A stretch of DNA of 32,159 nucleotides from Nocardioides sp. (GCF_025964975.1 NZ_JAOPXV010000208.1:1-32159), one strand, 5' to 3'; shown: positions 1 to 7,172, counted from the first letter of the stretch. The notes: generated by a model from the letters alone, not told the origin. Made by a program: numbers and translations.

Positions 1-517
1 GCGAGGCAGCTGACCCGTTCCTCGCGTTGGTGCGCTCCGCGCTGGCCTCGAGCCCGAGGACGTTGGTGGGCACGAGCCCGGTCAGGAAGTCCAGCCACGA
101 CCCCGTGGTCGAGGGCTGCGCGGCCGAGTCGGCAGACACGCTGGCGTGGTTGCCGGGCTGGAGCACCAGGCCGAGCACCATGCCGATGGAGACCGCGATC
201 AGCGCCGTGATGGCGAACCATGCGAGCGTCTTCCAGGCGAGCCGGGCAGCGCCGGCGACGTCGCGGAGGTTGACGATGGACGCGACGATCGCGAGGAACA
301 CCAGGGGCGGGACGATGGTGCGAAGCAGGGTGACGAAGACGCCGCCCACCGTGCTGAGGGTCTCGGTCAGCCAGTTGGGGTCGTCGACCCCGTCCGGGCC
401 GGTGGAACGCGCGGCCAGACCGAGGGCGACGCCCAGCACGAGTCCGATCAGGACCTGGATGCCGAACGATGGAAGACGGAGGCGGCGGGTGGGCCGCTCC
501 GTGAAGGTGGTGCTCAT
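1..517 (-). CDS. dicarboxylate/amino acid:cation symporter (SDF family), 5' part only
   Basis: Reading from an ATG at 517 leftwards gives 172 codons with no stop before the window edge, so the C-terminal half or more is missing. After a basic N-terminus (TERPTRRLRLPSFG) there are hydrophobic helices with features of the sodium/proton:dicarboxylate symporter (DAACS/SDF) family, notably a VFVTLLRTIVPPLVFLAI segment; the family motif is LRMIxxPLVFxxI. The protein should sit in the cytoplasmic membrane and import C4-dicarboxylates, glutamate or aspartate with Na+ or H+. Substrate cannot be told because the binding hairpins and TM7-8 lie outside the window. A weak AAAGG lies about 12 nt upstream of the ATG. 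The gene is divergent from the FAD oxidoreductase at 760 across a 242-bp gap. The family is confident, the substrate is not. Confidence 0.85.
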   Translation of the reverse strand, partial: MSTTFTERPTRRLRLPSFGIQVLIGLVLGVALGLAARSTGPDGVDDPNWLTETLSTVGGVFVTLLRTIVPPLVFLAIVASIVNLRDVAGAARLAWKTLAWFAITALIAVSIGMVLGLVLQPGNHASVSADSAAQPSTTGSWLDFLTGLVPTNVLGLEASAERTNARNGSAAS

Positions 518-747
518 GGCGTGGGTAGACCTTTCATCACGCGCGCGCGACAGCGTGCGCGCCGGTTGCGCGGGGTAGTGGCTGAGACCTGACGGGGCGA
601 GTGTCAGGGACGACAGCGCGCGCTCGTGGTGCGCAACAGGTCCACGACTCGTCGACGCGTCAGCGTCTCGCCCGGGGCCGTGGTTGCCTGCACACCTGTC
701 CCAACGACCTCGACGGCCGGATATTCCTTCGCCCCGAGCCGGGGCGC

Positions 748-753
748 TACGTT
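748..753 (+). promoter_or_regulatory. -10 box TACGTT, leaderless start
   Basis: TACGTT is followed by six bases and then GTG at 760, which would put the transcription start on or next to the start codon. It decides the start of the oxidoreductase against longer in-frame candidates. No clear -35 is visible. Confidence 0.6.
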
Positions 754-759
754 TCTCCG

Positions 760-2340
760 GTGAGCACAGGAGAAGAGAGCTACGACGTGGCCGTCGTCGG
801 TGGCGGGCACAACGGTCTGGTCGCCGCGGCCTATCTCGCCAGGGCAGGGCTCAGCGTCGCCGTACTCGAGCGTCTCGACCACACCGGCGGAGCTGCAGTC
901 TCGGTGTCTCCCTTCGCCGGGATGCCCGCGCGGCTCTCCCGCTACTCCTACCTCGTCAGCCTCATGCCCGAGGCGCTGATGGCCGACCTCGACCTCAACC
1001 TCAGCCTGGCCTCGCGCTCGACGGCCTCCTACACGCCGTACGTGCGCGACGGTCGCCCCGGTGGACTGCTGGTCGAACGCCCCGAGGGCGACGCCACCCG
1101 CCGGTCCTTCGCCGCCCTCACCGGCTCCGACCGGGACTACGGGGCGTGGCAGAGCTTCTACGCCGAGGTGGGCCGCATGGCCGAGGCCATCGCCCCGACC
1201 CTGATGAACCCGCTCCCCCTCGAGCGCGAGCTCCGCGACGCGATCGGCCCCGGGATCTGGCGCGACATCGTCGCCGAGCCGCTCGGACGCACGATCGAGG
1301 AACGCTTCGTCGACGACACCGTCCGCGGCGTCGTGGCGACGGACGCTTTGATCGGCACCTTCGCCTCGATGCACGACACGTCGCTGATCCAGAACCGCTG
1401 CTTCCTCTACCACCTGATCGGCAACGGCACCGGTGAGTGGCGGGTGCCGATCGGCGGCATGGGGGCGGTGACCGACGCCCTGGCGCGCTCGGCGCTCGAG
1501 GCAGGCGCCGAGCTCATCACCGGCGCCGGGGTGAGCCGGATCGAACCCGGCTCCGACGCCGCCACCGTGGTGTGGCACGACGGGTCGCGCGAGCAGTCGC
1601 TCACCTGCCGCCGGGTGCTGTCGGGGGTGGCGCCGTGGGTGCTGCGCATCCTGCTCGGCGACGAGGCTGATCAGGCGACGAAGCCGGTCGGTTCGCAGCT
1701 GAAGATCAACTTCCTCCTCGACCGCCTCCCCCAGCTGAAGTCGGGCGCGGACCCTGCCGTGGCGTTCGCGGGCACCCTCCATCTGGGCGAGGACTACACC
1801 CAGCTCGAGACGGCGTACGCCGAAGCCTCGGCCGGCTCCGTGCCGTCACAGCTGCCCGGGGAGGTCTACTGCCACTCACTCTCGGACCCCTCCATCCTCG
1901 GGGAGCTGGCCGACCGCGGAGCGCACACCCTGACGTACTTCGGGCTGCACACCCCGGTGGGCCTGTTCGAGGGACCCGACGGTGCCGCGGCGAAGGAGCT
2001 CGCCGTACAACGCGCCATCGCCTCGCTCGACGAGCACCTGGTCGAGCCGATCAGCTCGTGCGTGACCACGGACGCGGACGGCCGGCCCTGCATCGAGGCC
2101 AAGATCCCCCAGGACGTCGAGCGCGATCTCGGCATGCCGGGCGGACACATCTTCCACGGCGACCTCGAGTGGCCCTGGGCGCCCAACCGGGCCCGTCTCG
2201 ACACACCTGCGCAGCAGTGGGGCGTGCAGACCGACCACGACGTGGTCCTGCTCTGCGGCTCCGGAGCCCGCCGCGGTGGCGCCGTCTCCGGACTCGGCGG
2301 GCACAACGCGGCGCAGGCGGTGCTGGCAGAGCTGGGCTGA
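760..2340 (+). CDS. phytoene dehydrogenase-like FAD-dependent oxidoreductase (NAD(P)/FAD family)
   Basis: The 526-residue protein opens with an FAD-binding Rossmann motif close to the N-terminus (VAVVGGGHNGLVAAAYLARAG, then VLERLDHTGGAA), the CrtI/CrtO/amine-oxidase type dinucleotide fold. The C-terminus has a second conserved block (MPGGHIFHGDLEW, then LLCGSGARRGGAVSGLGGHNAA) typical of this family's FAD domain. Length fits CrtI-like oxidases (about 500-550). Homologues include carotenoid desaturases/ketolases and the retinol saturase-like group. No carotenoid genes (crtB, crtE) are nearby, so the substrate is unknown. The open frame extends back to 601, but GTG at 760 is preferred: it places the Rossmann motif at residue 9 and follows a -10 box by six bases. 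The enzyme stands alone, followed by tRNA-Lys. Confidence 0.82.
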   Translation: MSTGEESYDVAVVGGGHNGLVAAAYLARAGLSVAVLERLDHTGGAAVSVSPFAGMPARLSRYSYLVSLMPEALMADLDLNLSLASRSTASYTPYVRDGRPGGLLVERPEGDATRRSFAALTGSDRDYGAWQSFYAEVGRMAEAIAPTLMNPLPLERELRDAIGPGIWRDIVAEPLGRTIEERFVDDTVRGVVATDALIGTFASMHDTSLIQNRCFLYHLIGNGTGEWRVPIGGMGAVTDALARSALEAGAELITGAGVSRIEPGSDAATVVWHDGSREQSLTCRRVLSGVAPWVLRILLGDEADQATKPVGSQLKINFLLDRLPQLKSGADPAVAFAGTLHLGEDYTQLETAYAEASAGSVPSQLPGEVYCHSLSDPSILGELADRGAHTLTYFGLHTPVGLFEGPDGAAAKELAVQRAIASLDEHLVEPISSCVTTDADGRPCIEAKIPQDVERDLGMPGGHIFHGDLEWPWAPNRARLDTPAQQWGVQTDHDVVLLCGSGARRGGAVSGLGGHNAAQAVLAELG

Positions 2341-2448
2341 GGGCTGGGACCAGTGCTGGACGCGCGCCAGATCTCGATTTCATCCGATCCTGGCCGACGT
2401 GTAGAGTCTCTCCTCGTTGCGTGACACTCGCCTGTTGCCCGACAAGAT

Positions 2449-2521
<73 letters not shown>

Positions 2522-2528
2522 CAGAACA

Positions 2529-2558
2529 CGAAGGCCGGTCCACCAGGACCGGCCTTCG
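2529..2558 (+). terminator. hairpin terminator of tRNA-Lys
   Basis: A perfect 13-bp stem (CGAAGGCCGGTCC at 2529-2541 with its complement at 2546-2558) closes an ACCA loop, starting 8 nt after the tRNA. There is only a weak T-rich stretch after it (CGTCATGTC), as is common in high-GC actinobacteria. Confidence 0.8.
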
Positions 2559-2600
2559 TCATGTCTGCAGCGTGATCGATGAGCGCGCCGCAGGAGTTAC

Positions 2601-2651
2601 GGCCCCGGGATCGAGCGCCTCGACGGCGACCGCGTGGTCTTCGTCGACGGG
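2601..2651 (+). pseudogene. inverted fragment of a flavin-containing monooxygenase (internal part)
   Basis: The plus-strand frame reads GPGIERLDGDRVVFVDG, bounded by stops and with no start. It resembles the I-x-R-L-x-G-D-x-V-x-F-x-D-G segment that precedes the ATGY motif in class B flavin monooxygenases. It abuts, on the opposite strand, the N-terminal FMO remnant at 2650-2931. The similarity is judged by eye from a 17-residue stretch, so this call is tentative. Confidence 0.45.
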
Positions 2652-2931
2652 GGAAGTCGGAGTAGGCCATCCGCCGGCACGACGCGTTGATCTCGAGGGT
2701 GTCGTAGCAGGCCGAGGTCCCGTTGGGGTTGTCGTAGACCCAGTTGCCGCCGATCGCCGAGCCCGCCTCGAAGCAGTCGAACGGCACCCCGGCGAGGTGG
2801 AACTGCTTGGCCGCAGCGATCCCCGAGGAGCCCGCGCCGATGATGCAGGCCCGGGGCAGGGACGGGTTTGCCGCGATGGGCTCTGTGACGGCCGGCGCGC
2901 GGTGCGACTGCTTGACGAAGTAGGCCGTCAC
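2650..2931 (-). pseudogene. truncated flavin-containing monooxygenase (N-terminal ~94 residues)
   Basis: From GTG at 2931 the frame encodes an FMO N-terminus: PRACIIGAGSSGIAAAKQF is the FAD GxGxxG motif, followed by PFDCFEAGSAIGGNW and INASCRRMAYSDFP, all standard in NAD(P)-binding FMO/BVMO proteins. Similarity ends abruptly after SDFP at about 2650. The frame then runs through arginine-rich nonsense into the tRNA-Lys gene (stop at 2503). A whole FMO has about 430-500 residues, so the NADP-binding domain and most of the fold are gone. The GTG overlaps the stop of the PPOX gene (GTGA at 2928-2931), suggesting the two were once coupled. It is unlikely to be functional. Confidence 0.8.
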
Positions 2932-3431
2932 ATCTCCTGGGTCGAGGGGGCGGTGGTCCCGCCGAGCTCCATGGCGGGCAGTCCGAGCTTGCGGTGGTCC
3001 CAGCTGCGGGTGCGCTCGATGTCGAGGCGGACCACGACCCGGTTGTGCATCATCAGCTCCAGGAAGGGCCGCAGCTCGGGGGTGTACGGCGCGTGGTAGC
3101 GCTCGAAGAGCTGCAGGCACACCTGCTCCAACAGCGCGGGATCGTCCTCGGTCACGATGCCACGCCCCTCCAGGGAGACGCCACGCAACGAGTCGTAGGT
3201 GTGCCCGGACTCGACCAGGAAGGTCATCTGGTCGCTGCGGCGCAGGTTGCGCACCTTCTGCGACTTCACCTTGGTCTCGAGCCAGATGTGGCCGTCGAAC
3301 CACGCGTACCACATGCCGACGAGGTGGATCTGTCCCCGCGGACCGAGCGTCGCGACCGTCGAGCTGCGCTGCGCATCGAGGAAGGCATCGATCTCGGCCT
3401 CGTCCATGACGATGACGTCGCGCTGCTTCAC
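2928..3431 (-). CDS. PPOX-class (pyridoxamine 5'-phosphate oxidase fold) F420/FMN-dependent protein
   Basis: A 167-residue split-barrel flavin/deazaflavin-binding protein. DAQRSSTVATLGPRGQIHLVGMWY is the first beta-hairpin of the PPOX fold, WLETKVKSQKVRNLRRSDQMTFLVE is the cofactor-phosphate binding stretch, and SLEGRGIV the third strand pair. The C-terminal region (VVVRLDIERTRSWDHRKLG) resembles actinobacterial proteins called probable F420-dependent enzymes. The expected role is reduction or oxidation of a small substrate with F420H2 or FMN in the cytoplasm; the substrate is unknown. The start is set at GTG 3431 (protein begins KQRDVIVMDEAE after Met) because TAGGGT sits exactly six bases upstream; the GTG at 3437 would abut the -10 box. 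Its stop overlaps the start of the broken FMO gene. Confidence 0.82.
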   Translation of the reverse strand: MKQRDVIVMDEAEIDAFLDAQRSSTVATLGPRGQIHLVGMWYAWFDGHIWLETKVKSQKVRNLRRSDQMTFLVESGHTYDSLRGVSLEGRGIVTEDDPALLEQVCLQLFERYHAPYTPELRPFLELMMHNRVVVRLDIERTRSWDHRKLGLPAMELGGTTAPSTQEM

Positions 3432-3437
3432 GGGCAC

Positions 3438-3443
3438 ACCCTA
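3438..3443 (-). promoter_or_regulatory. -10 box TAGGGT of the PPOX gene, leaderless start
   Basis: On the minus strand TAGGGT, then GTGCCC, then the GTG start at 3431. The spacing shifts the preferred start two codons downstream of the longest frame. Confidence 0.6.
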
Positions 3444-3485
3444 GGGCAGCGGAAAGCGCCCCAGGGGCGCGCGAACGGGCAGGTC

Positions 3486-3812
3486 TCAGAGGTAGAGACC
3501 GGTGGACCCGGCGTCCAGCCGCTCGGCAGCGACCGCGTGCACGTCCCGCTCGCGCAGGACGACGTAGACCTCGCCGTGCACCTCCACCTCGGCCTTGTCC
3601 TCGGGGTCGAAGAGCACCCGGTCGCCGATCTCGACGGCGCGAGCGTGCGGGCCGATCGCGAGGACGCGTGACCACTGGAGTCGACGGGCTCCCATCGCGG
3701 CCGTCGCCGGGATCACGATGCCACCGGAGGACCGCCGCTCCCCCGCGTCCCGGTCGAGCTCGACCAGGATGCGGTCGTGCAGCATCTTGATCGCTGCAGC
3801 TCCGGTGCCCAC
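3486..3812 (-). CDS. GroES-like co-chaperonin family protein
   Basis: A 108-residue protein with the GroES fold signature: IKMLHDRILVELD near residues 8-20, a mobile-loop region around SSGGIVIPATAAMG, then VLAIGPHARAVEIGDRVLFDP and the final strand EVYVVLRERDVHAV. Canonical GroES is about 95-100 residues and usually precedes groEL. No groEL is here, and the mobile loop differs from the canonical version, so this is a divergent stand-alone paralogue rather than the housekeeping groES. It starts at GTG 3812, 17 nt after the DUF3618 gene on the same strand, and could be the last gene of the metal-transport transcript. Whether it works with a chaperonin or as a metal-handling protein cannot be told. 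Confidence 0.75.
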   Translation of the reverse strand: MGTGAAAIKMLHDRILVELDRDAGERRSSGGIVIPATAAMGARRLQWSRVLAIGPHARAVEIGDRVLFDPEDKAEVEVHGEVYVVLRERDVHAVAAERLDAGSTGLYL

Positions 3813-3829
3813 TGCCGTGCCTGCGGTGC

Positions 3830-4078
3830 TCAGTTGACGATCTTGCGGATGATCGCGAGCACCACGATCGCGCCGATGACCCCACCGGCGACCTTGATGA
3901 TGTTATCGGTGCGCGGAGCCCCGGACTCGAGGTCCACGAAGTGCGCCTTCACCGAGCTCACCTCACGAGCGACGATGGTCTTCGGACTGGCGCGGTGGGC
4001 CAGCTGGTCGATCGTGCTGGCGAGACGCTGCCGCGTCTCCTCGATCTCGCGCTCGAGCGACGTCTGTTCGTTGGTCAC
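3830..4078 (-). CDS. DUF3618 domain-containing membrane protein
   Basis: 82 residues. The N-terminal half is a charged helix (SLEREIEETRQRLASTIDQLAHRASPKTIV) typical of DUF3618; the C-terminal part is one transmembrane helix (IIKVAGGVIGAIVVLAIIRKIV) with a short basic end. Function is unknown; the family is common in actinobacteria as small membrane-anchored coiled-coil proteins. GTG at 4078 overlaps the cbiO stop (GTGA), so it is translationally coupled to the metal ABC transporter, though that does not prove a role in it. Confidence 0.8.
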   Translation of the reverse strand: MTNEQTSLEREIEETRQRLASTIDQLAHRASPKTIVAREVSSVKAHFVDLESGAPRTDNIIKVAGGVIGAIVVLAIIRKIVN

Positions 4079-4839
4079 GCGGGAAGGTTATCAATGGCGC
4101 GCGGATCGAATCCCCATGGCAGCTCGAGCCGATGGCCGGCCATCAGGGGCGCATCGGTGAGTATGTCGAAGGTGCGCCCGTCGGCGACGACGACGCCGTC
4201 GCTCAGCACGACCGAGCGCGGGCAGAGCTCCAGCGCAAACGGAAGGTCGTGGGTCACCATCAGCACGGTCACGTCGAGACCTCGCAGGATGTCGGCCAGC
4301 TCGCGTCGACTGGTCGGGTCGAGGTTGGAGGTGGGCTCGTCGAGCACGAGGATCTCGGGTTCCATCGCCAGCACCGTGGCCACCGCCACCCGGCGTCGCT
4401 GGCCGAACGAGAGGTGGTGGGGCGGCCGGTCGGCGTACTCCGCCATCCCGACCTTGTCGAGGGCGGCCATTACGCTCGCCTCCAGCGCGGCGCCCTTGAC
4501 TCCCAGGTTGGCCGGCCCGAAGGCGACGTCCTGCCGGACGGTGCCGAGGAACAGCTGGTCATCCGGGTCCTGGAAGACGATCCCGACGCGGCGGCGGATC
4601 TCCTTCAGGTTGCCCTTCTCCACCGCGAGTCCGCCGACGGCGACGGACCCCGCTCCGGCGGCGAGGATGCCGTTGAGGTGGAGCACCAAGGTCGTCTTGC
4701 CGGCGCCGTTGGGGCCGAGCAGCGCCACCCGCTCCCCCTCGTGGACGTGCAGGTCGACACCGAAGAGCGCCTGGTGCCCATCGGGATAGGCGAAGGCGAG
4801 GCCGCGGACGTCCAGCACCGGCCCGAGCGTCGTGGTCAT
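4075..4839 (-). CDS. cbiO: energy-coupling ABC transporter ATP-binding protein CbiO/NikO type
   Basis: 254 residues, one ABC ATPase domain. Walker A is GPNGAGKT (about 42-49), Q-loop VFQDPDDQLF (about 88-97; the DPDDQ is typical of ECF ATPases), signature LSFGQRRR (142-149), Walker B ILVLDEP (162-168), H-loop VTHD (194-197). It powers metal uptake with CbiQ and CbiM. The ATG at 4839 overlaps the cbiQ stop (ATGA), and its own stop overlaps the DUF3618 start. Cobalt and nickel systems share this ATPase type; the upstream Nur-like operator points to nickel. Confidence 0.93.
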   Translation of the reverse strand: MTTTLGPVLDVRGLAFAYPDGHQALFGVDLHVHEGERVALLGPNGAGKTTLVLHLNGILAAGAGSVAVGGLAVEKGNLKEIRRRVGIVFQDPDDQLFLGTVRQDVAFGPANLGVKGAALEASVMAALDKVGMAEYADRPPHHLSFGQRRRVAVATVLAMEPEILVLDEPTSNLDPTSRRELADILRGLDVTVLMVTHDLPFALELCPRSVVLSDGVVVADGRTFDILTDAPLMAGHRLELPWGFDPRAIDNLPA

Positions 4840-5504
4840 CGGGGCAGGCTGCCGTCGTAGCCGCGGGAGAGCATCGCGAGATGGACGCGCTCTCCGCGCT
4901 CGTAGGAGCGGATGAACAGCGCTCCCATCGCGCGCGCGAGAGCCGGCCAGTGCCGAGGGGAACGCGGGTCGCACCCACGCGAGCGCATGGCGACCAGCAT
5001 CCGTGACAGCTCGCCGGTGACGACGTCGACGTAGCGGATCATGAAGCCCATGATCGAGACGATGAGGTCCGGCATCCCGAGCCGGTCGAGTCCTCTGAGC
5101 ACGTCCTGGGGCTCGGTCGTGGCCGCGAGGGTCAGCGAGGCCAGCACGCCGATGGAGCCCTTCGCCAGCAGGGTGAGCCCGGCATGCAGTCCGGGCTCGG
5201 AGACCTCCACCCCCAGCACCGCGATCCGCGGGCCGTCGGCGACGAACGGCAGCAGCAGGGCGAACGCCGCGAACGGCAGCTCGATGACCATGCGGGGTGC
5301 CAGGTAGCCCACCGGCACCCGCGAGACGCCGATGACCGCCACGAGGACCAGCACCTCGACCACGAAGGCCGGCCACCAGGCTCCCGGGGTCGCCACGACC
5401 ACGAGCATCAAGCCCAGCAGGGCCAGCAGCTTCAGGTGCGGCGCGGCACGGTGGATCGGGCTGTGGCCGTGGAAATGGAGGCGGTGCCCGTGGCCGGCAC
5501 CCAT
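4836..5504 (-). CDS. cbiQ: energy-coupling factor transporter transmembrane protein CbiQ/NikQ
   Basis: 222 residues with several hydrophobic helices (for example LKLLALLGLMLVVVATPGAW and IELPFAAFALLLPFV) and the CbiQ cytoplasmic coupling helices, including AMRSRGCDP near residue 180 and a second helix before the end (SRGYDG). The A-x-x-x-R-G motifs contact CbiO. The N-terminus is histidine-rich (GHGHRLHFHGHSPIH, seven His within about 22 residues), which may pre-bind the metal. It overlaps the PDGLE gene at its start (TGATG) and cbiO at its end, so all four transport genes are translationally linked. Confidence 0.92.
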   Translation of the reverse strand: MGAGHGHRLHFHGHSPIHRAAPHLKLLALLGLMLVVVATPGAWWPAFVVEVLVLVAVIGVSRVPVGYLAPRMVIELPFAAFALLLPFVADGPRIAVLGVEVSEPGLHAGLTLLAKGSIGVLASLTLAATTEPQDVLRGLDRLGMPDLIVSIMGFMIRYVDVVTGELSRMLVAMRSRGCDPRSPRHWPALARAMGALFIRSYERGERVHLAMLSRGYDGSLPR

Positions 5505-5845
5505 CAGGCGGCCCGGTCCGGCTGGTCCGGCTGGACGTCTGCGGCGGTCCCCGCGGCCGGTCGCCGACCTAGGGTCCAGAACAGTGCTCCACCCAGCAGC
5601 GCCACCAGCCCCACGCCCGCCACACCCGCGACCGCGCCGCTGAGGCGGGCGTCGTCGACGCCCCGGGTCCTGTAGTCCGCGAGCGGGCTGTCCGCCGTCG
5701 CGGAGTCCTCTGCAGTGTCACCGAACCCGGTCTCGGTCGCCACGTGCTGCAGTCCGTCGGGGCGGTCGCTGGCGTAGTAGCTGGCGACCCCGGCCAGGAA
5801 CAGGATCAGGAGCACGGCAGCAGCGAAGAACGAGCGACGGCTCAC
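5504..5845 (-). CDS. PDGLE domain protein, CbiN-like accessory subunit of the metal transporter
   Basis: 113 residues with two transmembrane helices (FFAAAVLLILFLAGVASYYA near the N-terminus and VAGVAGVGLVALLGGALFW near the C-terminus) flanking an extracytoplasmic loop. The loop starts with RPDGLQ, the PDGLE motif of the family. Such proteins replace CbiN/NikN in many nickel and cobalt transporters and assist the CbiM component. The GTG at 5845 overlaps the cbiM stop (GTGA). The C-terminal tail (about 20 residues, Pro/Ala/Asp-rich) is predicted cytoplasmic. Confidence 0.85.
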   Translation of the reverse strand: MSRRSFFAAAVLLILFLAGVASYYASDRPDGLQHVATETGFGDTAEDSATADSPLADYRTRGVDDARLSGAVAGVAGVGLVALLGGALFWTLGRRPAAGTAADVQPDQPDRAA

Positions 5846-6531
5846 CGGGTCATCCCGGCGGCGCGGATCTCGAGGGTGCGTAAGGCGATGAGCGGGCGTG
5901 CGCCGTACACCAGATCAGGTCTCGTCGACATCACGCTGGCCACGACCAACCCCGTGATCGCTGCCTCACCGAGGCCGATCAGGGTGTGCCAGCCGACCAT
6001 CGCGGTGATCACAACGGACAGGTCGACGGGAGCCAGTCCGCCGACGGCGAACAGGGCGGCGAAGACCAGCGCGGAGCTCGGCACGCTGATGAAGGCGGCG
6101 ACCGCAGCCGCGACCGGCACGGACGCCGGGCGTGAGGGCAGCACCCGGCGGAGCACGACGAACGTGGCCCAGCCGACCGTCACCGTGACGAGGGCGATCA
6201 GCGTGACGTTCGTGCCGAGGGCCGTGACCCCACCGTCGGCCATCAGCAGCGCCTGCACCAGCAGGACGACCGACAGGCACAGCACTGCCGACCAGGGACC
6301 GGCCAGGACCGCCGCGAGCGCACCGCCGAGGAGATGTCCGCTCGTCGGTCCGACCGGGAAGTTGATCATCTGGGCGGCGAACACGAAGGTGGCGACAAGA
6401 CCGGCCATCGGCGCCGTGCGGTCGTCGAGCTCACGCCGGGCGCCACGCAGGGCGACGGCGACCCCGGCTGCTGCGACCACGCCGGTCGCCAGCGAGGTCG
6501 GCGCGTCCAGGAAGCCGTCGGGCACGTGCAT
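5842..6531 (-). CDS. cbiM: energy-coupling transporter substrate-binding subunit CbiM/NikM
   Basis: 229 residues. It starts MHVPDGFLDAP, the invariant N-terminus of CbiM/NikM, in which the N-terminal amine and His2 coordinate Ni2+ or Co2+ in the family. Other conserved parts are AAQMINFPVGPTSGHLLGG and LLMADGGVTALGTN. About six to seven membrane helices follow. The frame is open 30 codons further upstream, but the family N-terminus and a GAAGGAGAG ribosome-binding site about 10 nt before ATG 6531 fix the start. First gene of the cbiM, PDGLE, cbiQ, cbiO, DUF3618 operon. The likely substrate is nickel because of the Nur-like box upstream; cobalt remains possible. Confidence 0.93.
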   Translation of the reverse strand: MHVPDGFLDAPTSLATGVVAAAGVAVALRGARRELDDRTAPMAGLVATFVFAAQMINFPVGPTSGHLLGGALAAVLAGPWSAVLCLSVVLLVQALLMADGGVTALGTNVTLIALVTVTVGWATFVVLRRVLPSRPASVPVAAAVAAFISVPSSALVFAALFAVGGLAPVDLSVVITAMVGWHTLIGLGEAAITGLVVASVMSTRPDLVYGARPLIALRTLEIRAAGMTR

Positions 6532-6598
6532 GGTGGACTCGCTCTCCTTCGGTGCCGGCCGTGCTTGGATGTCGACCGCTGGGCCCAGGCCCGCTGCC

Positions 6599-6604
6599 AC
6601 CTTA
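6599..6604 (-). promoter_or_regulatory. candidate -10 box TAAGGT of the cbiM operon
   Basis: TAAGGT matches TANNNT and directly abuts the palindrome at 6605-6621, the arrangement expected for a repressor that blocks RNA polymerase. The transcript would have a leader of about 60 nt, consistent with the ribosome-binding site seen. Confidence 0.45.
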
Positions 6605-6621
6605 TTGCACACTGTTTGCAA
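6605..6621. promoter_or_regulatory. Nur (nickel uptake regulator) box-like operator
   Basis: TTGCAC-ACTGT-TTGCAA matches the consensus tTGCaa-N5-ttGCAA reported for Nur, the nickel-sensing Fur-family repressor of Streptomyces. It lies between the divergent cbiM operon and bcp, 74 bp before cbiM. Nickel-loaded Nur would be expected to shut off the uptake genes. No nur gene lies in the window, so the regulator would act from elsewhere. Confidence 0.68.
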
Positions 6622-6648
6622 CAGCCGGACTGACCCAGGAGTTCCGTC

Positions 6649-7131
6649 ATGAGCCCGACCACCACCGACCGCCTCAGCCCCGGCGACGCGGCGCCAGACT
6701 TCACGCTCACCTCGGACGCCGGCGAGCAGGTCACGCTCTCGAACCTGCGGGGCCGCAAGGTGATCGTGTACTTCTACCCCGCGGCGATGACTCCCGGCTG
6801 CACCAAGCAGGCGTGCGACTTCAGCGACTCACTCGATGCCCTGACGAGCACGGGCTACGAGGTGCTCGGGGTCTCCAAGGACAAGCCGGCCAAGCTGGCG
6901 AAGTTCCGTGAGCGCGACCACCTGACCCTCACCCTCCTCTCCGACGAGTCCCTCGAGGTGCACAAGGCCTTCGGCGCGTACGGCGAGAAGTCGCTCTACG
7001 GCAAGCTCGTGCAGGGCGTGATCCGCTCCACCTTCGTCATCGACGAGGACGGCACCGTCGAGCTCGCGCAGTACAACGTCAAGGCGACCGGCCACGTCGC
7101 CAAGCTGCGCCGGGACCTCGGGATGGAGTGA
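6649..7131 (+). CDS. bcp: thioredoxin-dependent thiol peroxidase (Bcp/PrxQ peroxiredoxin)
   Basis: 160 residues, normal for the family. GDAAPDFTLTSDAGEQVTLSN is the conserved N-terminus; YFYPAAMTPGCTKQAC carries the peroxidatic Cys51 in the P-x-x-x-T/S-x-x-C context and a resolving Cys56 five residues on, the PrxQ pattern. It reduces hydrogen and organic peroxides in the cytoplasm with thioredoxin. CAGGAG lies 7 nt before the ATG. It is divergent from cbiM and shares the intergenic region with the Nur-like box, so nickel-dependent control of a peroxidase is possible but not shown. Confidence 0.94.
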   Translation: MSPTTTDRLSPGDAAPDFTLTSDAGEQVTLSNLRGRKVIVYFYPAAMTPGCTKQACDFSDSLDALTSTGYEVLGVSKDKPAKLAKFRERDHLTLTLLSDESLEVHKAFGAYGEKSLYGKLVQGVIRSTFVIDEDGTVELAQYNVKATGHVAKLRRDLGME

Positions 7132-7157
7132 GGGCCTGGCCTGACGCGTCATCCGTC

Positions 7158-7163
7158 TACGCT
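7158..7163 (+). promoter_or_regulatory. candidate -10 box TACGCT for the tRNA gene
   Basis: TACGCT ends ten bases before the first nucleotide of the tRNA, so the primary transcript would have almost no 5' leader. No -35 is evident. Confidence 0.4.
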
Positions 7164-7172
7164 TGGCGGTCG

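Noticed and set aside
27..592. Two plus-strand frames at the left edge
   Set aside because: They overlie the SDF symporter on the minus strand, whose membrane segments and family motif are clear.
604..1782. A long minus-strand open frame (about 390 codons) opposite the FAD oxidoreductase
   Set aside because: Antisense shadow of a real GC-rich gene: no recognisable domain, low-complexity Gly/Arg/Val/Asp content.
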